Source: an uncultured Actinomycetes bacterium
GTDB taxonomy: Bacteria > Actinomycetota > Thermoleophilia > Solirubrobacterales > Thermoleophilaceae
Assembly: GCA_946481495.1 (NCBI GenBank)
Contig: CAMLNW010000049.1
Coordinates: 1 to 13,300 of the forward strand
DNA length: 13,300 nt
Direction of reading: 5' to 3'
How positions within the stretch are numbered: position 1 is the stretch's first letter; each line of letters begins with the position of its first letter. Made by a program: the position numbers and the translations under genes. The notes under the pieces are model-generated. The model was given only the letters and a program-made list of their open reading frames with translations, searched no databases and had not been told where the DNA came from. Below, piece after piece: positions 7,370-12,916 of this stretch.

Positions 7370-8404
7370 TCAGAGGTTCGCCAAAACCGCCCGCGTCGCC
7401 TCTTCGGTGGTCGCCTCGCCGCCGAGATCGGCGGTTCGCAGGCCGCCGTCGAGCGCGCGGTCGATGGCCGATTCTAGGGCAGCGGCCGAATCCTCCAAAG
7501 CCAGTCCGTGGCGCAGCATCAACGCGACCGAGCCGAACATCGCCAGCGGATTGGCCTTTCCGGTGCCCGCGATGTCGGGCGCAGAGCCGTGGACGGGCTC
7601 GAACAGCCCTGGTCCATCGCCGCCGACGGAGGCACTCGGAAGCATGCCGAGCGATCCGGTGAGCATCGCCGCCTCGTCGCTGAGGATGTCGCCGAACAGG
7701 TTCTCGGTGACGATCACGTCGAAGTCAGACGGCCGCGAGACGAGTTGCATCGCGGCGTTGTCGACGAGCAGGTGCTCGAGCGGGACCTCGGGAAACTCCT
7801 CGGCGTGCAGGCGGGTGACGGTCTCGCGCCAGAGCCGCGAGGTCTCGAGCACGTTGGCCTTGTCGACGCTGGTGACCTTGGTGCGCGCGCTCTGGAAGGC
7901 GATCCGGGCGATCCGCTCGATCTCCCCCACGCTGTAGGCGCAGTCGTCGTGGGCGGTGTCGCCACTGCGACCGGACTCGCCGAAGTAGATGCCGCCGGTC
8001 AGCTCGCGCACGACAAGCAGGTCGGTCCCCTCGATCCGATCGCGCTTCAGCGGGCTGGCGTCGAGCAGTGCCGGGCTCGGGCGGACCGGGCGCAGGTTCG
8101 CGAACAGGCCGAGGCCCTTGCGCAGGCCGAGCAGACCTTGCTCAGGGCGTGGTGCCGAGGGGTCGGCGGCAACGGCCGCGTCCCACTTCGGTCCGCCGAC
8201 GGCGGCCAGCAGGATGGCGTCGGCCTGCTTGCAGGCGTCGAGCGTACCGTCGGTGAGAGCCGTTCCGTGGGCGTCGATCGAGGCGCCACCGATCGGGTGC
8301 TCGTCGTACTCGAAGTCGCCGAGGCGGTTGAGGATCTCGACGGCGGCAGAGAGGATCTCGGGGCCGATTCCGTCGCCGGGGAGGGTGACTATTTGCTTGG
8401 ACAC
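7370..8404 (-). CDS. leuB: 3-isopropylmalate dehydrogenase
   Basis: NAD-dependent oxidative decarboxylase of leucine synthesis (3-isopropylmalate to 2-oxoisocaproate); in the citramalate route the same enzyme type converts methylmalate to 2-oxobutyrate. The 344-aa protein shows IVTLPGDGIGPE (5-16), RELTGGIYFG (133-142, catalytic Tyr140), VDKANVL (180-186, Lys182), LLVDNAAMQL with metal ligand Asp215, TENLFGDILSDEAA (233-246, Asp239 and Asp243), and EPVHGSAPDIAG (269-280, NAD site), all as in the family. GTG at 8404 is preferred over an in-frame TTG at 8413: it gives the usual short N-terminus and lies 7 nt after the -10-like TAGGTT. It heads the leuB-ilvE-cimA-aminotransferase unit and is parted from leuCD by two unrelated genes. 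Confidence 0.96.
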   Translation of the reverse strand: MSKQIVTLPGDGIGPEILSAAVEILNRLGDFEYDEHPIGGASIDAHGTALTDGTLDACKQADAILLAAVGGPKWDAAVAADPSAPRPEQGLLGLRKGLGLFANLRPVRPSPALLDASPLKRDRIEGTDLLVVRELTGGIYFGESGRSGDTAHDDCAYSVGEIERIARIAFQSARTKVTSVDKANVLETSRLWRETVTRLHAEEFPEVPLEHLLVDNAAMQLVSRPSDFDVIVTENLFGDILSDEAAMLTGSLGMLPSASVGGDGPGLFEPVHGSAPDIAGTGKANPLAMFGSVALMLRHGLALEDSAAALESAIDRALDGGLRTADLGGEATTEEATRAVLANL

Positions 8405-8417
8405 GCGGCGCAACCTA
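8405..8417 (-). promoter_or_regulatory. Candidate -10 element and leaderless start of leuB
   Basis: Minus-strand TAGGTT (8417-8412) matches TANNNT and is followed by exactly 7 nt and then the GTG of leuB, the geometry expected for transcription starting on the start codon. No clear -35 hexamer at 17-18 nt. The same spacing occurs before the epimerase and the XRE regulator. Confidence 0.45.
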
Positions 8418-8434
8418 TCGCGCGGTGGTGGTAC

Positions 8435-8499
8435 GCCGACGGGCGACGAACGTCCAATCCGCTTGGGAATCGCTACTTGGACATTCGTCGCCCGCCGGC
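8435..8499. repeat. Hairpin element copy 1 (conserved 19-nt loop, 23-position stem)
   Basis: Inverted repeat with arms 8435-8457 and 8477-8499, 21 of 23 positions paired, closing the loop TCCGCTTGGGAATCGCTAC (8458-8476, plus strand). The two exceptions (8439/8495 and 8451/8483) are A-C on the plus strand but G-U wobbles on the minus strand, so minus-strand RNA can pair fully. The flank reads GGTAC before the stem and TA after it, as in copy 2. It fills the gap between the protease stop and the leuB promoter. An alternative 7-bp hairpin (8490-8496 with 8515-8521) competes for its right arm. It shares the loop, but not the stem sequence, with copies 2 and 3. Confidence 0.85.
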
Positions 8500-8525
8500 T
8501 AAGTCGGCGAGACTGGCGGGCTGCC

Positions 8526-9356
8526 CTAGCCCCCGAGGATTGCTTGGAGCAGGTTGGGGCGGAAGGGTTGGGTGCCGGGGACGAGCTCGAGGTTCGTCAG
8601 CCCGCCCTGGGTGCGGGCGTATTGGAGCTCGCGGCCGAGGTCGGCGACGCCATTGGAGAGGGGTGTCGGGAGGATGGCGAGGGTGCTTAGGGTGCCGATT
8701 GCGGCGCCGTCGGCGTCGAGGAAGCCGCTGCCGGAGTCGCCGGGGATCCCGGGTGAGGCGGTGTAGACGGTGCGGCTCCAGCCGTCGCCGACGGTCTCGA
8801 CGACGATGCCCTGCTTGGGGCTGAGTTGGGTGATGCCGAAGCGCAGCGAGGAGTTGCCGTAGGAGTAGACGATGTCGCCGGTGGCGCTCGGGCCACCGAG
8901 CCCGGTGGGACCGCCGAAGCAGGGAACCGAGGGGTTGACGCGAGCGACGTCGGCCGGATCGAGCTTGACGAGCGCGAGGTCGTTGTAGGCGCAGGTGTCG
9001 GGGCTGGCCTCGCCGACCTGCTGCATCGTCAGCCAGGAGCTGTAGGCGAGCGTGCCGGGCTGCGTGGCGCCGGAGACGGTCACGGGCGTGCCGAGCGGCA
9101 GGCTCGCAGCGGTGCAGCCGTCGGTCTCGGTCGCCTCGCCGGTTCCTGCGCAGTGGGCGGCTTGGCCGATGTAGACGTCGTCGCCATCGGCGTAGATGAA
9201 GTTGGCGGTGCACTGGCCGCCGGCGGTGTCGGTCTGGACGCCGGGGGTGACAGTCGCCTGGGAGGCCGGCGCCCATGCGCTGGCGGCGGCGGGAACGGCT
9301 GCTGCTGTGATCCCGATCAAGATCGCGATCGCTGCGATCGTCTTCCCTGCCCGCAT
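8526..9356 (-). CDS. Secreted trypsin-like (S1 family) serine protease
   Basis: A 276-aa exported protein. Residues 1-27 are a Sec signal peptide: MRAGK, a hydrophobic core AIAILIGITAAAVPAAA, and likely cleavage after the ASA at 25-27. The mature part has the chymotrypsin-fold triad in the right order: QAAHCAG (His68), NDLALVKL (Asp126), and GIPGDSGSGFL (Ser208 in GDSG). Cysteines at 49, 69, 81, 122 and 146 could form disulfides, C49-C69 bracketing the catalytic His as in S1 proteases. Substrate unknown; no propeptide or cell-wall anchor seen. ATG at 9356 is set by GGGAGG at 9369-9364 and by the signal peptide; the frame remains open to 9500 only through hairpin copy 2. It lies between copies 1 and 2, in a leucine cluster to which it has no evident biochemical link, so it is probably an insertion with its own control. 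Confidence 0.88.
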   Translation of the reverse strand: MRAGKTIAAIAILIGITAAAVPAAASAWAPASQATVTPGVQTDTAGGQCTANFIYADGDDVYIGQAAHCAGTGEATETDGCTAASLPLGTPVTVSGATQPGTLAYSSWLTMQQVGEASPDTCAYNDLALVKLDPADVARVNPSVPCFGGPTGLGGPSATGDIVYSYGNSSLRFGITQLSPKQGIVVETVGDGWSRTVYTASPGIPGDSGSGFLDADGAAIGTLSTLAILPTPLSNGVADLGRELQYARTQGGLTNLELVPGTQPFRPNLLQAILGG

Positions 9357-9363
9357 CGTTGTG

Positions 9364-9369
9364 CCTCCC
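9364..9369 (-). promoter_or_regulatory. Shine-Dalgarno of the protease gene
   Basis: Minus-strand GGGAGG lies 7 nt before the ATG at 9356. It is one of the strongest ribosome sites in the window and fixes the start at the signal peptide rather than at upstream codons inside the hairpin. Confidence 0.75.
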
Positions 9370-9444
9370 GATTGGTCGTGCTGGCACCCCCGGCTATGTA
9401 AAAGCCGTTCCCGGGATCGGCGGCGAGCTAAACGTTTGCGGTAC

Positions 9445-9507
9445 GCCGGAGGTGACGAAAGCCCGTTCCGCTTGGAAATCGCTGCTCGGGCTTTCGTCAC
9501 CTCCGGC
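9445..9507. repeat. Hairpin element copy 2 (conserved 19-nt loop, 21-bp perfect stem)
   Basis: Perfect 21-bp inverted repeat, arms 9445-9465 and 9487-9507, plus a T-T opposition, closing the loop TCCGCTTGGAAATCGCTGC (9467-9485, plus strand). The foot is extended by GTA (9441-9443) pairing with TAC (9508-9510) around a bulged C. The 5' flank TGCGGTAC matches copy 3's TGCGGTA. Its stem is recognisably related to copy 1 but differs at several paired positions. It occupies the 169-bp gap between the methyltransferase stop (9526) and the protease start; the rest of that gap (9357-9440) holds a relatively AT-rich stretch that may contain the protease promoter. Confidence 0.87.
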
Positions 9508-9525
9508 TACATGGGCCCGGTGGGG

Positions 9526-10275
9526 CTATGCCGGTCTGCAAGCGGTGATGTTGAGGCGGACGTACTCGAGCGTGGGTGGTTGGCCGTAGCGGTTGGCAAC
9601 CTCGTCGAGAAAGCTGTCGCGGAGCGCTTCCGGGAGCGCGGCGAGATGGTGGCCAAGGCAGACAGTGTGGAGATACTCGCGCGGCTCGGGTGGGTCGACT
9701 GGCCAGGGCTCTAGCCACGTCTCGATCTGGTCGAAGCCGGCGCACTCGAGGCGGGCTCGCGTGTCCCCGGGCGAGGCGTAGTTCCAGGGGTCGGCCCACC
9801 CAACGAGAGCGTCGGCGTAGGGCTGCTCGGCGGCGACCTCGGCCGCCAGCTTGCGCAAACGGTCAATGTTGCCCTCGCCACCGCATTGGGCGACAAGCTG
9901 GCCGCCGGGCTTCAGCGCCTCAAACAGGCGCTGAAAGAGCGCATCGTGGTCGAGGATCCAGTGGAAGACAGCGTTGGAGAAAGCCGCATCGACTGGCTCG
10001 GAGACCTTCAGCTCCTGAAGATCGGACTGGAACACGGTCGCCCGCTCGCCAAGTGCGACGCGGGCCTCCTCCACCATCGAGGGAGCTGCATCGACGGCGA
10101 CGACATGCCCACGCGGCAAGCGATCGAGCAGCAGCAGCGTCACGCGCCCAGAGCCGCACCCGGCATCGAGCACGGTCTCGTCACCGGCCAGCCGCAACCG
10201 ATCGAGCACCGGTCCGGCCATCGCGACCTGGGGATCCGAGATCCGGTCGTAAGTGAGGGCGTCCCAGTCCCTCAC
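9526..10275 (-). CDS. Class I SAM-dependent methyltransferase, trans-aconitate methyltransferase-like
   Basis: A 249-aa Rossmann-fold methyltransferase. Motif I is TVLDAGCGSG (34-43), Asp62 at the end of the second strand should bind the SAM ribose, SDLQEL (84-89) corresponds to the adenine-binding loop, and DAAFSNAVFHWILDH (96-110) plus LKPGGQLVAQ (121-130) complete the core. The N-terminal MRDWDALTYDRISDPQ and the SNAVFHWILDHDALF segment resemble Tam (E. coli MSDWNPSLY... and FANASLQWLPDHYELF), recalled from knowledge rather than searched. Tam methylates trans-aconitate; yeast Tmt1 also methylates 3-isopropylmalate. Its location directly after leuCD makes a leucine-pathway acid an interesting but unproven substrate. 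GTG at 10275 is preceded by AGAGG with a 5-nt gap to the start, just outside hairpin copy 3. It is flanked by copies 2 and 3 in inverted orientation. Confidence 0.85.
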   Translation of the reverse strand: MRDWDALTYDRISDPQVAMAGPVLDRLRLAGDETVLDAGCGSGRVTLLLLDRLPRGHVVAVDAAPSMVEEARVALGERATVFQSDLQELKVSEPVDAAFSNAVFHWILDHDALFQRLFEALKPGGQLVAQCGGEGNIDRLRKLAAEVAAEQPYADALVGWADPWNYASPGDTRARLECAGFDQIETWLEPWPVDPPEPREYLHTVCLGHHLAALPEALRDSFLDEVANRYGQPPTLEYVRLNITACRPA

Positions 10276-10287
10276 CGCCGCCTCTTT

Positions 10288-10352
10288 GCCGTGGGAATGG
10301 GATGTCCCCAGCAGCGGTTCCCAAGCGGATGGGGATATCCCATTCCCACGGC
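10288..10352. repeat. Hairpin element copy 3 (conserved 19-nt loop, 23-position stem, reversed orientation)
   Basis: Inverted repeat with arms 10288-10310 and 10330-10352, 22 of 23 positions paired, closing loop 10311-10329, which on the minus strand reads TCCGCTTGGGAACCGCTGC. It is therefore inverted relative to copies 1 and 2. The single non-Watson-Crick position (10304/10336) is G-T on the plus strand and A-C on the loop-consensus strand, at the same stem position (17th from the base) as one mismatch in copy 1. The stem begins on the last base of the leuD stop codon and ends 12 nt before the methyltransferase GTG, filling almost the whole gap. The stem sequence differs from copies 1 and 2 while pairing is preserved. 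Confidence 0.86.
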
Positions 10353-10915
10353 TACCGCAGCGCAGTAGTCACAGGCCCAGAGCGCTCCCGCTCGCGCTCG
10401 TAAGCGTCCAGCGCATCGGCCTGCAGCAACGTCACGCCGATGTCGTCCAGGCCGTTGAGCAGCCGCCGCTTCGTCTCGGCATGGATGTCGAACGAGTAGG
10501 TCTCGCCGCCAGCGGTGACGGTCTGGGCGTCGAGGTCGATCCGGGCCTCGCCAGCCGCCATCACCGCACGTACCTCGTCCTCCTCCAGCACGACCGGCAG
10601 CAGGCCAATCTTGGTGCAATTGGAGTGGAAGATGTCGGCGTAGCTGGGCGCGATGATCGCCTTGAAGCCGTAGTCCTCGAGACCCCAGGGGGCGTGCTCG
10701 CGCGAGCTGCCGCAGCCGAAGTTACGGCCGGTGACGAGGATCGGGTGCTTGGGAAGATCCCAACCGTCCTCCTTGGCCCAGTCGTAGAAGAGGAACTCGC
10801 CGAAGCCGCTGCGCTCGACCCGCTTGAGGAACTGCTTGGGCATGATCTGGTCGGTGTCGACGTCGACGCGGTCGAGCACCGAGACGGGACCCTCGATGAC
10901 GCTGATCTTCTCCAT
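10352..10915 (-). CDS. leuD: 3-isopropylmalate dehydratase small subunit
   Basis: Small (swivel) subunit of the aconitase-type isomerase that interconverts 2- and 3-isopropylmalate; with LeuC it also isomerises citramalate through citraconate. The 187-aa protein has the family motifs VDTDQIMPKQFLK (19-31), TGRNFGCGSSREHAPWGL (62-79, substrate-binding loop), and APSYADIFHSNCTKIGLLPV (89-108). The ATG at 10915 lies 2 nt after the leuC stop, with GGAG 6 nt upstream inside leuC, so the two are translated together, as expected for subunits of one enzyme. The TAG stop forms the foot of hairpin copy 3. Confidence 0.97.
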   Translation of the reverse strand: MEKISVIEGPVSVLDRVDVDTDQIMPKQFLKRVERSGFGEFLFYDWAKEDGWDLPKHPILVTGRNFGCGSSREHAPWGLEDYGFKAIIAPSYADIFHSNCTKIGLLPVVLEEDEVRAVMAAGEARIDLDAQTVTAGGETYSFDIHAETKRRLLNGLDDIGVTLLQADALDAYERERERSGPVTTALR

Positions 10916-10917
10916 GT

Positions 10918-12282
10918 TCAGCTCCAGTTCCTGATGTCGACGAAACGGCCCTCGATGGCGGCCGCGGCGGCCATCTTCGGGCTGACGAGATGGGTGCGCC
11001 CGCCGCGCCCCTGACGGCCCTCGAAGTTGCGGTTCGAGGTCGAGGCGCAGCGCTCGCCAGGATCGAGGGTGTCGGGGTTCATCCCGAGGCACATCGAGCA
11101 GCCGGCGGAGCGCCAGTCGAAGCCCGCGGCGCGGAAGACCTCGTCGAGGCCCTCGGACTCGGCCTGCGCCTTGACCTGCGCGGATCCCGGCACGACCATC
11201 GCGCTGACGGTCGAGGCGACCTTGCGGCCCCTGACCGTCTCGGCTGCCTCGCGCAGGTCGCCGATCCGTGAGTTGGTGCAGGAGCCGATGAAGACGCGGT
11301 CGAGCGCGATCTCCTGGATCGGCGTGCCGGCCTCCAGGCCCATGTAGTCGAGTGCGCGCTGGTCGCCCTCGCCGGCCGGCTCGGGCACGGCGCTGGTGAC
11401 ATCGGTGACCATCGCCGGGTTGGTGCCCCAGCTGACCTGCGGCGACAGCTCGGTCGCGTCGATCACGACCTCGCGGTCGAACTCGGCGCCGTCCTCGGTG
11501 TAGAGCTCGCGCCAGCCGGCGACGGCGGCGTCGAAGTCCGCGGGCGCCGCCTCACGGCCGCGCACCCACTCGAACGTCGTGTCGTCGGGCGCGATCATCC
11601 CCGCACGGCCGCCACCCTCAATCGTCATGTTGCAGACGGTCATCCGGCCCTCCATCGAGAGCGCCTCGATCGCCGGCCCGGCGTACTCGATCACGTAACC
11701 GACGCCGCCGTCGACGCCCATCCGGCCGATCGTGCCGAGGATCAGGTCCTTGGCGGTAACGCCCGGGCCAAGGTCGCCCTCGTAGCGGATGCGTAGCGAC
11801 TTCGGCTTGCGCTGCTGCATCGTCTGGGTCGCCAAGACGTGCTCGACCTCGCTGGTGCCGATGCCGAACGCGAGCGCGCCGAAGGCGCCGTGGGTCGAGG
11901 TGTGCGAGTCGCCGCAGACGATCGTCATGCCGGGCTGGGTGACACCCATCTCCGGGCCGATCACGTGGACGATCCCCTGGCGCTCGGAGCCGATCGAGTA
12001 GACCGGCACGCCGAACTCGCGGCAGTTGTCCTCCAGCGTCTGGATCTGCTTGCGCGACAGCGGGTCGCTGATCATCGGCAGGCTCGTCGAGCCGTCGGTC
12101 GGAATGTTGTGGTCGGCGGTCGCGAGCGTGCGATCGGGCCGGCGCACCGGACGGCCGGCCAGGCGCAGGCTCTCGAACGCCTGCGGGCTGGTGACCTCGT
12201 GGACGAGGTGGAGGTCGATGTAGATCAGCCCCTCGGACACCTCGTGGGCATCCCAGATCTTGTCGAACAGCGTCTTGGGCAT
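10918..12282 (-). CDS. leuC: 3-isopropylmalate dehydratase large subunit
   Basis: Large subunit carrying the [4Fe-4S] cluster of isopropylmalate isomerase; forms the active enzyme with LeuD. The 454-aa protein starts [15 protein letters not shown] as typical LeuC and contains [12 protein letters not shown] (53-64), [32 protein letters not shown] (122-153), [20 protein letters not shown] (218-237), and the three cluster ligands Cys335 (FIGSCTNSR), Cys395 and Cys398 (SAGCSMCLG), then [10 protein letters not shown]. Length and motifs fit the short bacterial type (about 465 aa). ATG at 12282 shares its A with the stop of the upstream regulator (TGATG) and uses GAGGAGG at 12294-12288, so it is probably coupled to that regulator's translation. 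Confidence 0.98.
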   Translation of the reverse strand: MPKTLFDKIWDAHEVSEGLIYIDLHLVHEVTSPQAFESLRLAGRPVRRPDRTLATADHNIPTDGSTSLPMISDPLSRKQIQTLEDNCREFGVPVYSIGSERQGIVHVIGPEMGVTQPGMTIVCGDSHTSTHGAFGALAFGIGTSEVEHVLATQTMQQRKPKSLRIRYEGDLGPGVTAKDLILGTIGRMGVDGGVGYVIEYAGPAIEALSMEGRMTVCNMTIEGGGRAGMIAPDDTTFEWVRGREAAPADFDAAVAGWRELYTEDGAEFDREVVIDATELSPQVSWGTNPAMVTDVTSAVPEPAGEGDQRALDYMGLEAGTPIQEIALDRVFIGSCTNSRIGDLREAAETVRGRKVASTVSAMVVPGSAQVKAQAESEGLDEVFRAAGFDWRSAGCSMCLGMNPDTLDPGERCASTSNRNFEGRQGRGGRTHLVSPKMAAAAAIEGRFVDIRNWS

Positions 12283-12881
12283 CAGGACCTCCTCAGTCCG
12301 GCGGCTACGACCGCGTAGAAGCGCGCGTCGGCGCCGGTGTTGTTCTCGAAGTGGTGTGGCAGGTCGGCGTCGAAGGTGACCGCGTCGCCCTCGCCCAGCT
12401 CGTGCGCGGCGCCATCGCAGACGAGGGTGACGCCGCCGCCGGCGACGACCGCCGTCTCACGCGCGCCGGGCTCGTGCATCGGTGGGTCGCCAGGGCCACC
12501 GGTGGAGGCGCCAGGCGCCAGCGTGTGCAGCGAGACCTCGGCGCGCTGTCCGGGCAGCGCCGGCGTCAGCACGTCGTAGCGATGGCCGCGCGCGGTGGCG
12601 CCGCCACGCAGGCGCTCGTCGACGCGGACGACGGAGACGGTCCCACCCTCGTCGAGGCGCAGCAGTTGCGACAGCGTCAGCTCGAGGCCGGAGGCGATGC
12701 GCGCAGCAACCGCAAGCGTCGGACTGGTCTCGCCGCGCTCGACCTGGCTCAGCATCTGCGCCGAGACGCCACTGCGCTCAGCGAGGTCGCGCAACGAGAG
12801 GTCCATCCCCTCGCGCAGCGCGCGGACGCGCGATCCGATCTGGATCTGCGGCTCGGCGGGCGGTGCGGCTACTGCGCTCAC
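12282..12881 (-). CDS. XRE-family regulator with C-terminal cupin domain
   Basis: A 199-aa DNA-binding protein. Residues 15-76 form an XRE/Cro-type helix-turn-helix ([27 protein letters not shown] then [15 protein letters not shown], the latter the recognition region). Residues about 112-195 form a cupin_2 fold ([57 protein letters not shown]) that in this family senses a small ligand. The metal-binding His/Glu pattern is only partly conserved (His136, Glu142, His176). It ends GLRRS with its TGA overlapping the leuC ATG, making it a candidate operon-specific controller of leuCD. GTG at 12881 is preceded at 7 nt by TAGCGT; GGAGG touches the start codon, too close for a normal ribosome site, which argues for a leaderless transcript. 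In actinobacteria such as Corynebacterium the known leuCD regulator is an IclR-type protein, so this is a different type. Confidence 0.9.
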   Translation of the reverse strand: MSAVAAPPAEPQIQIGSRVRALREGMDLSLRDLAERSGVSAQMLSQVERGETSPTLAVAARIASGLELTLSQLLRLDEGGTVSVVRVDERLRGGATARGHRYDVLTPALPGQRAEVSLHTLAPGASTGGPGDPPMHEPGARETAVVAGGGVTLVCDGAAHELGEGDAVTFDADLPHHFENNTGADARFYAVVAAGLRRS

Positions 12882-12911
12882 CCTCCGTACGCTATCACGG
12901 ACGCTTGTCCG
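12882..12911 (-). promoter_or_regulatory. Candidate promoter and operator of the regulator-leuCD unit
   Basis: In the 35-bp gap between the SDR stop and the regulator start, minus-strand TAGCGT (12894-12889) matches a -10 box 7 nt before the GTG. Next to it, CGGAC-GCTT-GTCCG (12898-12911) is a palindrome with 5-bp arms placed where a repressor could cover the -10 to -35 spacer. Autoregulation by the XRE protein is an inference; the palindrome could also be a weak terminator for the SDR gene. Confidence 0.4.
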
Positions 12912-12916
12912 AGGAT

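Noticed and set aside
7508..8824. Long open frame on the plus strand opposite leuB and the protease gene, Arg/Gly-rich at its end
   Set aside because: It lies opposite two well-supported genes, has no recognisable motif, and long antisense frames are expected at this GC content.
8473..9387. Arg/His-rich open frame on the minus strand in another frame of the protease gene
   Set aside because: No motif and a biased composition, while the chosen frame has a signal peptide, catalytic triad and ribosome site.
9386..9420. Possible degenerate fourth hairpin copy (CGGCT...AGCCG followed by GTTCCCGGG)
   Set aside because: The stem is only about 5 bp and the loop consensus is absent apart from GTTCCC; more likely part of the protease promoter or leader region.
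8435..10352. Reading the three hairpins as a CRISPR array or integron attC sites
   Set aside because: Only three copies about 0.8-1 kb apart with genes between them, no regular short spacers, no cas genes, no attC-type RYYYAAC/GTTRRRY ends and no integrase in the window.
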